A stretch of DNA of 64,000 nucleotides from Stercoripulliclostridium_A sp045577735 (GTDB taxonomy: Bacteria; Bacillota; Clostridia; Christensenellales; DTU072), in NCBI GenBank assembly GCA_045577735.1, contig JAZNIY010000017.1:1-64000 (forward strand), read 5' to 3'. The position numbers were made by a program, and so were the translations under genes. This document shows, in pieces, positions 15,013 to 23,822 of the stretch (position 1 is its first letter; the number at the start of each line of letters is the position of its first letter). The notes under the pieces were generated by a model, which was given only the letters and a program-made list of their open reading frames with translations, ran no database searches and had not been told where the DNA came from.

Positions 15013-16025
15013 TATTTGAGTTCCACTAATCCTATCTTACGCTTTACTTTGCTTACCGTCTTTCTTGCAAGGTATCTTGCCTTCTCGGAGCCCTCTTTTG
15101 CAACTTGCATTAGATAGCCCTTGTCTTGCATCAAACGATTATATTCTTCCCTAATGGGCTTGAATTTTTCTACTACGCTTTCCCCTACTGCTTGCTTAAA
15201 CTTAGCGTATCCACCATCGCGATAACGCTCTGCAAGGGTTTCCATACTTTCCCCGGTCATTGCACTCATTATGGTTAGCAGGTTCATAATGCCCGCCTTA
15301 TCTTCCCTAATTTCAACGGTGGTTTCACAGTCGGTAACAGCTCTCTTGAATTTACGCATAATGCTATCGGGATCCTCAATAATAGCAACGGATGCGTTGG
15401 GATCGGGGTCGGACTTTGACATTTTTGCAGTGGGATCTTGCAAACTATATATCTTTTCACCTTGCTTTGCAATGTATGCTTCTGGCACGACAAAGGTGGG
15501 TGAATACAAGTTGTTAAAGCGAGTAGCAATATCTCTTGTGATTTCCAAGTGTTGCTTTTGGTCAATACCAACGGGTACCAAATCAGTTTGATACAATAAA
15601 ATATCAGACGCCATTAGTACGGGATAATCCAGTAGTCCCATATTAATGTTATCCTCGTTCTTCTTGGACTTGTCCTTGAATTGCGTCATACGCGTCATTT
15701 CGCCGACGTAGGTGTAGCAATTAAGAATCCAACTTAATTCGGTATGCTCGGGAACGTGGGATTGGAAATAAATAATTGCCTTTTCTGGGTCGATACCTAC
15801 TGCAAGATATTGGGCAAAGAAAGAAAGTGCCCTTGCTCTGAATTCAGCGGGATTTTGTCTTACCGTTAGAGCGTGCAAGTCTGCAATACCAAAAATCGAA
15901 TTATAGTCGCTTTGAAGCTTCAACCAATTGTCAATAGCACCGATATAATTGCCTATTGTGATAATACCGGTGGGCTGTATGCCCGAATACACTACCTTTT
16001 TAGGTTGATTATTGCTATTTTCCAT
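15012..16025 (-). CDS. trpS: Tryptophanyl-tRNA synthetase
   Basis: 337 residues, normal for bacterial TrpRS. The class-I signatures are 'TGIITIGNYIG' (HIGH-like) and AKMSKSDP (KMSKS). 'LYQTDLVPVGIDQKQHLEIT' is the Trp/ATP pocket region. It charges tRNA-Trp. It starts 5 nt after the thrC stop; no T-box leader is present in front of it. Confidence 0.96.
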   Translation of the reverse strand: MENSNNQPKKVVYSGIQPTGIITIGNYIGAIDNWLKLQSDYNSIFGIADLHALTVRQNPAEFRARALSFFAQYLAVGIDPEKAIIYFQSHVPEHTELSWILNCYTYVGEMTRMTQFKDKSKKNEDNINMGLLDYPVLMASDILLYQTDLVPVGIDQKQHLEITRDIATRFNNLYSPTFVVPEAYIAKQGEKIYSLQDPTAKMSKSDPDPNASVAIIEDPDSIMRKFKRAVTDCETTVEIREDKAGIMNLLTIMSAMTGESMETLAERYRDGGYAKFKQAVGESVVEKFKPIREEYNRLMQDKGYLMQVAKEGSEKARYLARKTVSKVKRKIGLVELK

Positions 16026-16030
16026 AATTA

Positions 16031-17512
16031 TTATTCCTTTTCAAAGTAGGCAAATATTGCCTTTTCTATCTCGTTTACTGCTACAACGTCGGTATGGATG
16101 GGCTCTAACGTTTCCAGCTCGCTAATTTCCTTGGGTACGTCGGTTAAGGTGTATGAGTGAAGCTTCTTAACGGCCTTGAATGGTTCCGGTTCGTCTTTGC
16201 CGGAAACGGCTTCATATACGTCGTGAGCAAATTTATAGGGACTTGCAGTAGATACTACTACAGTCTTGGTAAGATCGCCCGTTTCGGTTAGATAATCGTT
16301 GTATGAATTTACTGCTACCGCCGTATGGGGGTCTAGTAGATAATCATAGGTTTCAAAGAAATTGTCTATGGTTGCCTCTGTTCCCTCTTCATCTGAACTA
16401 TATGCCAAAAATTCGGGGATCTTGTCAAAGATTTCCTCTAAATCCACTTTGTATTCGCCATTGTTCTTCAAACTATCCATTAGCTCGCGTACCTTGGAAG
16501 CATCCCTATCGAAAATTTCAAAGAGTAGTCTTTCTAGGTTGGAACTAATTAAAATGTCCATACTGGGACTCATAGTTTTGTGGAAGGGACGATTAATATC
16601 GTACTTGCCGGTAGTAAAGAACTCGGTCAGTACGTTGTTTATGTTGGAAGCAACTATCAATTTGCTTACGGGAAGTCCCATCTTCTTTGCGTAGTAACCG
16701 GCTAGAACGTCACCGAAATTACCGGTAGGAACGACAAAATTAATCTCTTCCCCTTCTCTTATTTCTTCACAACCAAGCATATCTACGTAGGCGGAAATAT
16801 AGTATACGATTTGAGGAACAAGTCTACCCCAGTTAATGGAGTTTGCACTTGAAAGAGCATATCCCAGTTTTTCAAACCTTGCCTTTGCCTCTTGTGAGTT
16901 GAAGATTCTCTTAACCGCGCTTTGTGCATCGTCAAAATTACCCTTTATGCCTAAAACGTGCACGTTATTGCCGTTTGAGGTTTGCATTTGCAATTTTTGA
17001 AGAGCAGATACGCCTTCGCTGGGATAGATAACTACTATTTCCGTTCCATCAACGTTCTTAAAGCCCTCTATGGCAGCCTTACCGGTATCACCACTCGTTG
17101 CAACAAGTATAAGGGTTTTCTTGTCCGAACCACATTTCTTGTGAGCTGCTCCCATCAAGTGGGGAAGTAACGTCAAAGCAATGTCCTTGAACGCAAGGGT
17201 GGGGCCATGGAACAACTCCATAACGTAGGTGGTTTCATCAATACCAACTACGGGAGCCGGTTCACCGTCAAACCTTGCATACGCCTTGCGCGCGTAATCA
17301 AGAAGCTCTGCTTCCGTATAATCGCTAAGAAACATACCAAGGATGCAGGCTGCACGCTCTGCGTAATCCATGGTTATCATATTGCGTAAATCTTCACTGG
17401 TTAGTTTTGGAAAAAATGACGGAACATAAAGTCCGCCATCTTCAGCAATCCCTTTAAGGATAGCGGTACCGGCACTAACTGCACCTAGTCCGCGAGTGCT
17501 AATGAAGTCCAT
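16031..17512 (-). CDS. thrC: Threonine synthase
   Basis: 493 residues, the longer type of threonine synthase. The N-terminal 'YISTRG'-like start is present as DFISTRGLG, and the PLP lysine is in 'GPTLAFKDIALTLLP'. 'SGDTGKAAIEGF' and 'PTGNFGDVLAGYYAKKMGLP' are the phosphate/PLP loops. It converts O-phosphohomoserine to threonine. AAGGAG precedes the ATG, and the P-loop gene ends 9 nt upstream. Confidence 0.95.
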   Translation of the reverse strand: MDFISTRGLGAVSAGTAILKGIAEDGGLYVPSFFPKLTSEDLRNMITMDYAERAACILGMFLSDYTEAELLDYARKAYARFDGEPAPVVGIDETTYVMELFHGPTLAFKDIALTLLPHLMGAAHKKCGSDKKTLILVATSGDTGKAAIEGFKNVDGTEIVVIYPSEGVSALQKLQMQTSNGNNVHVLGIKGNFDDAQSAVKRIFNSQEAKARFEKLGYALSSANSINWGRLVPQIVYYISAYVDMLGCEEIREGEEINFVVPTGNFGDVLAGYYAKKMGLPVSKLIVASNINNVLTEFFTTGKYDINRPFHKTMSPSMDILISSNLERLLFEIFDRDASKVRELMDSLKNNGEYKVDLEEIFDKIPEFLAYSSDEEGTEATIDNFFETYDYLLDPHTAVAVNSYNDYLTETGDLTKTVVVSTASPYKFAHDVYEAVSGKDEPEPFKAVKKLHSYTLTDVPKEISELETLEPIHTDVVAVNEIEKAIFAYFEKE

Positions 17513-17521
17513 AATTACTCC

Positions 17522-17935
17522 TTATTTGTCTGCGATTTCCTTTAAGAACTCGGGAAGTTCTTCGTAATCGGCGGATATAGTTAACACGAAAGTTGCTTCG
17601 CTCTTAGTAGCGATTGCTTTTAATCTTTCAAAGAAACTTGCCATTTCACTAATATCTTTGCCTATCATTCTTGCTACACCATCGATGTAGAACAAGCGAA
17701 TGTCATAGTTTGCTTCTATCATACCTTGGATGAAACCTAGTAGGCCGTCTTCGGTTTTAATATTAGAATCTTTAGAGTTGGTAAATCTAATTTGATATTT
17801 GATTTCCCTGATGTAGCGAGAAGTATCAGAAATAAAGACGATATCTCCAAGTTCCTTCGCAATACTGGAGTTCGCCTGGTCGATTATCCTTTTGGTTTTA
17901 CCTGAACCTTTTGAGCCGTAAATAATTTGTATCAT
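17522..17935 (-). CDS. Small P-loop ATPase-like protein
   Basis: 137 residues. Walker A is GSKGSGKTKRI at the N-terminus and a Walker B-like strand is 'DIRLFYIDG' near residue 80. Similar small ATPase-like proteins are common in Clostridia, often called PilT-like without evidence. It is the first gene of the thrC-trpS unit and has its own promoter. Function is unknown; DNA or nucleotide binding is likely. Confidence 0.75.
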   Translation of the reverse strand: MIQIIYGSKGSGKTKRIIDQANSSIAKELGDIVFISDTSRYIREIKYQIRFTNSKDSNIKTEDGLLGFIQGMIEANYDIRLFYIDGVARMIGKDISEMASFFERLKAIATKSEATFVLTISADYEELPEFLKEIADK

Positions 17936-17986
17936 AATTCCTCACTAATTATATAGTTCAATAATTAAAATATTATTGATATATTT

Positions 17987-18014
17987 ATTGTATCATCTTT
18001 TGTAAATATTTCAA
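17987..18014 (-). promoter_or_regulatory. Promoter of the P-loop gene-thrC-trpS unit
   Basis: Minus strand: TTGAAA (18014-18009) and TACAAT (17992-17987) with a 16-nt spacer, about 52 nt before the start codon. Confidence 0.55.
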
Positions 18015-18047
18015 GGGGGTAAATTCAATTTTCACCAAACCTTAACA

Positions 18048-19445
18048 TTATTTGTGTTGCATTAGTTTTCTATATCTTGGTTTATCTATACGTGCGATGA
18101 TGTTTAAAACTTCTTCATCACTTATAACCGTATTTCTTCCTTCAAGATACTCTTTGTCGATCTCTTCCTTTATAGCAATAACTATGGGATCGCGCTTGTC
18201 AATCTTCTTCTTGTCGGGTAGATTGAAGTATGCGTTAATCCAAAATGCTATGCCGGCAAGTCCTGAGTGAGAGTCGATTGCTACCAGCGGAGGACGATTG
18301 AGTATCTTTTGGGTGTTGAATATATTGTAGATTTCCTCGTCTTTAAGCATACCGTCAGCGTGTATACCTGCTTTGGTAAGGTTAAACGCTCTACCTACGA
18401 AGGGCGTGCGTGGAGGAATCTTGTAGCCAAGTTCGTTTTCGAAATACTCTGCTATTTCGGTTATAACGCTCAAATCCATGCCATCGGTAGTGCCACGAAT
18501 GGAAGCGTATTCAATAGCCATAGCTTCAAGAGGACAGTTACCCGTTCTTTCACCTATTCCAAGTAGCGAACAGTTGACGCCACTACATCCGTATAACCAA
18601 GCAGTTGCTGCGTTGGTAACAACCTTGTAGAAGTCGTTGTGTCCGTGCCACTCTAGAAGTGACGAAGGTATTTCTGCATAGTGATTTAAACCATATATAA
18701 TACCGGGAACGGAACGAGGCATTGCAGCACCGGGGTAGGTTACGCCATAACCCAAAGTGTCACAGCAACGTATTTTAATTGGTATGCCACTCTCGTCCAT
18801 AAGTTCCTTTAGTGCCGTTGCAAACGGAACAACGAAGCCATAGTAGTCGGCACGGGTAATGTCTTCAAAGTGACAACGAGGACGAACACCAATTGACAAG
18901 GCGTCTTTGACAATACCAAGATACTTGTCTATTGCTTGCTTACGAGTCAAATTCATCTTCTTGAAAATGTGGTAGTCCGAGCAAGACACAAGTATGCCCG
19001 TTTCCTTTAGTCCCATTTCCTTTACCAAACGGAAATCCTTTTCATTTGCACGTATCCAAGACGTAACTTCGGGAAACTCTAACCCAAGGTCTAGGCACCT
19101 GTTTACAGCCTCTTTATCCTTTTCACTATAAATGAAGAACTCCGATTGACGAACCAAGCCATTAGGACCACCAAGCTTGGAAATTAGTTTATAGAGGTCA
19201 ACTATTTGCTCTACCGTAAAAGGTTGTTGCGCTTGTTGTCCGTCACGGAAAGTGGTGTCCGTCATCCAAATTTCTTCCGGACACAACATTGGAACGTGAG
19301 TAAAGTTAAAGAGCGTTTTCGGTATGCTCTCATAGTCGAACATCGTACGGAAAAGTTGGGGCTCTTCCACGTCTTGTAAAGTATGGGTAAAGTTGTGCGT
19401 TTCCAGAAGATTACGCGTTTCATTGTAAAAAATCTTATCTTTCAT
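18048..19445 (-). CDS. HMGL-like acyltransferase, candidate Re-type citrate synthase
   Basis: 465 residues. The DRE-TIM signature is 'MTDTTFRDGQQAQQPFT', the metal-binding pair is in 'LLEWHGHNDFY', and 'GIGERTGNCPLEAM' completes the family pattern shared by isopropylmalate, homocitrate and Re-citrate synthases. The long N-terminal extension (about 55 residues before the catalytic motif, including 'LFNFTHVPMLCPEEIWM') and absence of a LeuA regulatory domain fit clostridial Re-citrate synthase better than LeuA. No leu, nif or lysine genes are adjacent. It would condense acetyl-CoA with oxaloacetate to make glutamate precursors. Homocitrate or citramalate synthase remain alternatives. Confidence 0.7.
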   Translation of the reverse strand: MKDKIFYNETRNLLETHNFTHTLQDVEEPQLFRTMFDYESIPKTLFNFTHVPMLCPEEIWMTDTTFRDGQQAQQPFTVEQIVDLYKLISKLGGPNGLVRQSEFFIYSEKDKEAVNRCLDLGLEFPEVTSWIRANEKDFRLVKEMGLKETGILVSCSDYHIFKKMNLTRKQAIDKYLGIVKDALSIGVRPRCHFEDITRADYYGFVVPFATALKELMDESGIPIKIRCCDTLGYGVTYPGAAMPRSVPGIIYGLNHYAEIPSSLLEWHGHNDFYKVVTNAATAWLYGCSGVNCSLLGIGERTGNCPLEAMAIEYASIRGTTDGMDLSVITEIAEYFENELGYKIPPRTPFVGRAFNLTKAGIHADGMLKDEEIYNIFNTQKILNRPPLVAIDSHSGLAGIAFWINAYFNLPDKKKIDKRDPIVIAIKEEIDKEYLEGRNTVISDEEVLNIIARIDKPRYRKLMQHK

Positions 19446-19469
19446 ACTTACTCCTTCGTGTCTTGGGGG

Positions 19470-20537
19470 TTAGTCGGAAATTTTTGCAAGCTTTGCAGTT
19501 TGATCGGCAAGAGCCAATGCTTCTACCATTTGGAACATATCCCCATTCATAAACTCACCAAGAGAATATAGCGTAAAGCCTATGCGATGGTCGGTAACTC
19601 TTCCTTGTGGGAAGTTATAGGTTCTAATACGTTCAGAACGGTCACCGGTACCAACTTGTGTTTTACGATTTTCGGCATATTCCTTGTCTTTAAGGGTGCG
19701 GAAGTGGTCGTACAAACGGGAGTTCATAACCTTCCAGGCCTTTTCCCTATTCTTAATTTGGGAACGTTCATCTTGACATTCAACTACGATACCGGTGGGT
19801 AAGTGGGTAATACGAACGGCAGATTCCGTCTTGTTAACGTGTTGTCCACCTGCACCACCTGAACGATAGGTATCAATCTTAAAATCTTTTTCGTTATACT
19901 CAACGGCTACTTCTTCAGCTTCGGGCAAAACTGCTACGGTAACGGTTGAAGTGTGTACTCTGCCTTGAGATTCGGTTTCGGGAACGCGTTGAACGCGGTG
20001 AACGCCACTTTCATACTTCATTTTGGAGTATGCGCCTTTACCATTAATCATAAATACGGCTTCTTTAACGCCACCTAGTTCGGTTTGGTTAACGTTAATA
20101 TCTTCCACCTTCCAACGCAATCTATCAGCGAAGAAATGGTACATTCTCATAAGTTCATATGCGAAAAGTGCCGCCTCTTCACCACCGGCACCACCACGAA
20201 TTTCAATAATAACGTTCTTTTCGTCCATGGGGTCTTTGGGAAGTAGCATAATCTTGATTTCGCCCTCAAGAGCATCCTTTTTGTCGCGCAAATCGTAGTA
20301 TTCGATTTCTGCCATTTCCGCCATTTCCTTATCGTCGGCTTTCATCATTTCCTTGCAGTCTGCCATTTGCTCTTCGAATGCAAGATATTGTTCGTAAGCT
20401 TCTACAACGGGTCCAAGTTGAGAGTGTTCTTTAACAAGCTTTTGCCACTCTTCTTGCTTAGCTACGATTTCGGGCTTGCCGATTAATTCGTTTAGTTCGG
20501 CGAAACGCACGCGCATTAAATCCAATTTTTCAAACAT
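19470..20537 (-). CDS. prfA: Peptide chain release factor 1
   Basis: 355 residues. The GGQ peptidyl hydrolysis motif is in 'RSGGAGGQHVNKTESAVR', and the stop-codon recognition region carries the RF1-type 'RVPETESQGRVHTS' context. It releases protein at UAA and UAG. It lies 1 nt after the DUF1385-PrmC fusion, whose PrmC half methylates the Gln of this same GGQ motif. Confidence 0.96.
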   Translation of the reverse strand: MFEKLDLMRVRFAELNELIGKPEIVAKQEEWQKLVKEHSQLGPVVEAYEQYLAFEEQMADCKEMMKADDKEMAEMAEIEYYDLRDKKDALEGEIKIMLLPKDPMDEKNVIIEIRGGAGGEEAALFAYELMRMYHFFADRLRWKVEDINVNQTELGGVKEAVFMINGKGAYSKMKYESGVHRVQRVPETESQGRVHTSTVTVAVLPEAEEVAVEYNEKDFKIDTYRSGGAGGQHVNKTESAVRITHLPTGIVVECQDERSQIKNREKAWKVMNSRLYDHFRTLKDKEYAENRKTQVGTGDRSERIRTYNFPQGRVTDHRIGFTLYSLGEFMNGDMFQMVEALALADQTAKLAKISD

Positions 20538-20538
20538 A

Positions 20539-22344
20539 TTATTCTCCCTTGCGGATTATCGCTACCCTGTCTATAGGGGGATTATTATAGTCTTTTACAA
20601 ACTCTACGGCGCCAAATAGTTCCTCTATTTGCTCCCTTTGACCTACGCCTATTTCCAACATCAAAGTGCCGTTTTCGTTCAAATAATTCTTGTATTCGCT
20701 TGCAATTTTGCGATATATATCCATGCCGTCCTCGCCTCCGTCAAGGGCAAGTCTGGGTTCGTAGTCCTTAACCTCTTGTTCCAAAGTTTCTACAACTGAT
20801 GAAGGAATATAAGGAGGATTAATAAGAATAAAATCATATTTATCCTTTATATTTTCAAACAAATTACTCTCTATGAATTGTATGCTAGCACACTTTTCCA
20901 ATGCGTTTATGAGAGCAACGTTCAGGGCGTCCAAGGAAACGTCGCTTGCACTAACAACTGCTTTAGAGTTAAGCGCGACCGTTATGGCGATAGCACCGGA
21001 ACCCGTGCACATATCCAGCACTTTAACTTCCCTATCACCAATCTCTTTAAGTGCTCTTTCCACTAGAATTTCGGTGTCGAAACGAGGAATTAGCACCCTC
21101 TTGTCTACCTTAAATTCACTATTATAGAAATATGCAACGCCTAGTAGATATTGCAATGGTTCGTTGGTTTCCACCCTCTTCTTGCAAATTTCTAACGCTC
21201 TGTCGGCTATATCCTTATATATTACCACGGCACTATTCAAGGCTTGACGATTTTCATAGCCACAGAGAGTCATTAGAATTTCTTCGTTTTCGTGTTGACG
21301 ATCGACGTTTATAGCATTCATATCGCCAAGAATCTTTTTGACGGTTACCGAGGTGCGGAAGGTGCTAACCTCCTTTTCCTCATCACTTTCGAGCTCCAAA
21401 ACCGTTGTAAAAGCAGTGATTGCTACTTCTATCATACTTTCATCGGGCTCTCTCGTGGTTATGAGTTGCATTGCTCTACCAGGGGCCTTTAATATGCGAG
21501 CAAAAACGTTGTCGTACTTTGCAAACAACTTTAAGGCTTCGTAGCTAAGGCCTGCAATCAAGGGAAGGGCTCCCAGCCTAATTAATATTTCGTATATTTG
21601 TTTTTCGGGCTTCCATCCACTGAGTGCCTCAACCAGTGAGAAGAATACTGCAAAAAACAATATGGATACCATCATTACTATGAACATAAAGTTGGTACCG
21701 CATCTGTCGTGCAAACGAGAGTGCTTTTTAACGTTTTCGGGCGTCAATTCCTCGCCTGCTTCGTAACAGGCAATGGTCTTGTGCTCTGCTCCGTGATAGG
21801 CAAAAAGCCTTTTTATCTCTTTCATGGACGACACGGCCAAAAGATAGCCTATGAATATTAAAATTCTAACCAAGCCTAACGCCAAATTCTCCACGAAATT
21901 AGCCCAAACACCTAAAGGGCTCATATCAATAAGCCCAAAAACGAAATTCTTTATTAAGGTGGGTACGATTATAAATAAGCCGACAGCAAGTGCAAGTCCT
22001 AACACTAAACCGATATAAGTTGCGATTTTTACGGTATCGATTTTAAAGTGCTTTTGTAGCCATTCGTCTGCTTTGGTCGGTTCGCTTTCTACTTCTTCGC
22101 CGTAAACTTCGCCCGAACGCATAATGAGTTGCGAACCACCTATAAGACTATTGACAAAACTCAAAACGCCCCTAACAACGGGAATTTTGTAGGCAATAGA
22201 CTTTTTTTCGGGTAGACGCTTGCTTTCTACTTGAACGTTGCCATAAGGGTCGCGTACGGCAACTGCCTCTGCAGTCTTGCCACGCATCATTACGCCCTCA
22301 AGAACGGCTTGTCCACCTATGTTGGTACAATTCTTCCTTGCCAT
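20539..22344 (-). CDS. prmC: Fusion of DUF1385 (YqhQ-like) membrane protein and PrmC release-factor methyltransferase
   Basis: 601 residues. The first about 310 form a DUF1385 protein: 'NIGGQAVLEGVMMRG', several membrane helices, 'AYHGAEHKTIACYEAGEELT', 'HDRCGTNF'. The rest is PrmC/HemK: an N-terminal helical domain, 'PLQYLLGVAYFYNSEFKV', 'VLDMCTGSGAIAI' (SAM) and 'INPPYIPSS' (the NPPY catalytic motif). The two halves are usually separate neighbouring genes; here they share one frame. PrmC N5-methylates the GGQ glutamine of RF1/RF2. The fusion would tether it to the membrane. Confidence 0.88.
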   Translation of the reverse strand: MARKNCTNIGGQAVLEGVMMRGKTAEAVAVRDPYGNVQVESKRLPEKKSIAYKIPVVRGVLSFVNSLIGGSQLIMRSGEVYGEEVESEPTKADEWLQKHFKIDTVKIATYIGLVLGLALAVGLFIIVPTLIKNFVFGLIDMSPLGVWANFVENLALGLVRILIFIGYLLAVSSMKEIKRLFAYHGAEHKTIACYEAGEELTPENVKKHSRLHDRCGTNFMFIVMMVSILFFAVFFSLVEALSGWKPEKQIYEILIRLGALPLIAGLSYEALKLFAKYDNVFARILKAPGRAMQLITTREPDESMIEVAITAFTTVLELESDEEKEVSTFRTSVTVKKILGDMNAINVDRQHENEEILMTLCGYENRQALNSAVVIYKDIADRALEICKKRVETNEPLQYLLGVAYFYNSEFKVDKRVLIPRFDTEILVERALKEIGDREVKVLDMCTGSGAIAITVALNSKAVVSASDVSLDALNVALINALEKCASIQFIESNLFENIKDKYDFILINPPYIPSSVVETLEQEVKDYEPRLALDGGEDGMDIYRKIASEYKNYLNENGTLMLEIGVGQREQIEELFGAVEFVKDYNNPPIDRVAIIRKGE

Positions 22345-22368
22345 ATTTTTATATCCAATTTAACAAAA

Positions 22369-22392
22369 TAGGTGCAGATTCAACTGCACCTA
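22369..22392 (-). terminator. Terminator-like hairpin between rpmE and the DUF1385-PrmC gene
   Basis: TAGGTGCAG (22369-22377) pairs with CTGCACCTA (22384-22392). On the minus strand a T-rich run follows, just before the fusion gene. It probably lowers read-through from rpmE. Confidence 0.6.
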
Positions 22393-22416
22393 CCTAGAAA
22401 TTGCTGTTTTTTAAAA

Positions 22417-22623
22417 CTATTTTCTGCCGTAACGCTTGTTGAATTGATCAACTCTTCCGCCTGCATCTACAACCTTTTGTTTGCCGGTGTAGAAGGGATG
22501 GCATTGGCTACAAATATCAACTTTGAGAACGTCAACGTTCTTGGTGGTGCCTGCTCTGAATTTTGCGCCACAAGCACATACAACGTCAACTACTTTATAG
22601 TTAGGATGGATTTTTTCTTTCAT
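22417..22623 (-). CDS. rpmE: 50S ribosomal protein bL31 (zinc-binding type)
   Basis: 68 residues. The four zinc ligands are visible as CACGAKF (two Cys) and CSQCHPF (two Cys), with the normal bL31 start 'MKEKIHPNYKVVDVVCACG'. AGAGGT precedes the ATG. This is the first gene of the rpmE-DUF1385/prmC-prfA arrangement common in Bacillota. Confidence 0.96.
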   Translation of the reverse strand: MKEKIHPNYKVVDVVCACGAKFRAGTTKNVDVLKVDICSQCHPFYTGKQKVVDAGGRVDQFNKRYGRK

Positions 22624-22668
22624 ATCTATTTACCTCTTTGCTCATATTTTTCGTAAAAGTGCTTAATT

Positions 22669-22697
22669 ATTATAATTATAATATTTAAGTATGTCAA
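22669..22697 (-). promoter_or_regulatory. Consensus promoter of the rpmE-prfA unit
   Basis: Minus strand: TTGACA (22697-22692), 17 nt, TATAAT (22674-22669). Both hexamers match the sigma-A consensus exactly; the leader is about 40 nt. Confidence 0.85.
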
Positions 22698-22742
22698 CTA
22701 ATTTTAAGTGACATATTTTATTTTTCCTTGCTTTTTGACTGT

Positions 22743-23738
22743 TTATACTCTTATTACCGCGCCCAGATAACGGAAATTATCCTCCGACATCTCCGTAAAG
22801 AGCGTTTTTGCCTCTTGTAGAGGTACAATATGGTCGATAAAACCTTCAAAATTAAGAATTTTTTGTGCAAGTACGTTAATAGCTGAATTAAACTCTTGCA
22901 AGCCACAACTCACACCCTTAACCGTCAGGTTGTTTTTAGCAATCAAACTAACGTCTACTTCTTGACGCGGGATATAGTTGCTGTTTAGGGCGCAAATTAT
23001 GCAGTCTCCACCACGGGAAGCAAGGGAGTAGGCAAAACCTGGCGTTACGTTTTCTAGTGAGTGTTGTACGGTATGGTCGGCCATTCTGCCACCTGTTATG
23101 GAGAACACCTTTTTCTTAACGTCTTCCAGTCTTTCGTTAATCGTGTAATATACTCCCACTTTTTCAGCAAGAGCAAGCGCACGCTCGTCTGCTCCTATGA
23201 CAATGGGAATAGCTTGATAATAAAGTGCGAGCTGAGCCGTAACGTTTATTAGTAGCGAGTTACCGATTAATGCAATATACTCCCCTTTTTCGGGCTTAAT
23301 TTCATTAATAATGCCAAGGGCTACCGCCACTATATCGGTAAAAATGGCCTCGTCCTCTTTAACCTCTTCGGGGAAAGGAATAACGTTGTCCATGGGTAGA
23401 GAAACGAAGTCACGCAAAAAGCCGTCTTGATTGATGCCATACACGTCTACGTCCGTGTATTCATCTTCTTCCGGCACAATGGGGTTGACGTAAGGATTCA
23501 AAAGTACTCTTGAGCCAAGTTTGAGACCATACTCGGGACGATCTTCGCTTACCACGGCAGTAGCCAAACGACAAGGCACTCTGGGATAATCTATGTCCAG
23601 CTTGCCCTCAAACACGGAAAGATCGGCAAGCGTGGGATAAACCATGCTTATCTTTAATTTAATTAGTTCTTCCGGAGAATTATTCTCCAGTTCAACCACT
23701 TTAAAATCTTTGTTGCCGTTTGCGGTATATAATTTCAT
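22743..23738 (-). CDS. Medium-chain dehydrogenase/reductase-like protein
   Basis: 331 residues with the layout of zinc-type alcohol dehydrogenases: an N-terminal GroES-like part ('MVYPTLADLSVFEGKLDIDY', 'LGSRVLLNPYVNP') and a Rossmann part ('GEYIALIGNSLLINVTAQLA'). The dinucleotide loop is not the usual GxGxxG, and the Cys/His zinc ligands of ADH are not obvious. It is probably a divergent, perhaps NADP-type or structural, relative. A GGGGAG site precedes the ATG. Confidence 0.65.
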   Translation of the reverse strand: MKLYTANGNKDFKVVELENNSPEELIKLKISMVYPTLADLSVFEGKLDIDYPRVPCRLATAVVSEDRPEYGLKLGSRVLLNPYVNPIVPEEDEYTDVDVYGINQDGFLRDFVSLPMDNVIPFPEEVKEDEAIFTDIVAVALGIINEIKPEKGEYIALIGNSLLINVTAQLALYYQAIPIVIGADERALALAEKVGVYYTINERLEDVKKKVFSITGGRMADHTVQHSLENVTPGFAYSLASRGGDCIICALNSNYIPRQEVDVSLIAKNNLTVKGVSCGLQEFNSAINVLAQKILNFEGFIDHIVPLQEAKTLFTEMSEDNFRYLGAVIRV

Positions 23739-23822
23739 TTATCTCTCCCCATTGAAAGTAAAATCATTATACCACGAATACCCCTCTTTTGCAATACCCA
23801 ATTATGGTGATAAATCTAATTT

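Noticed and set aside
16026..16030. T-box riboswitch in front of trpS
   Set aside because: Only 5 nt separate thrC and trpS, so no leader RNA fits.
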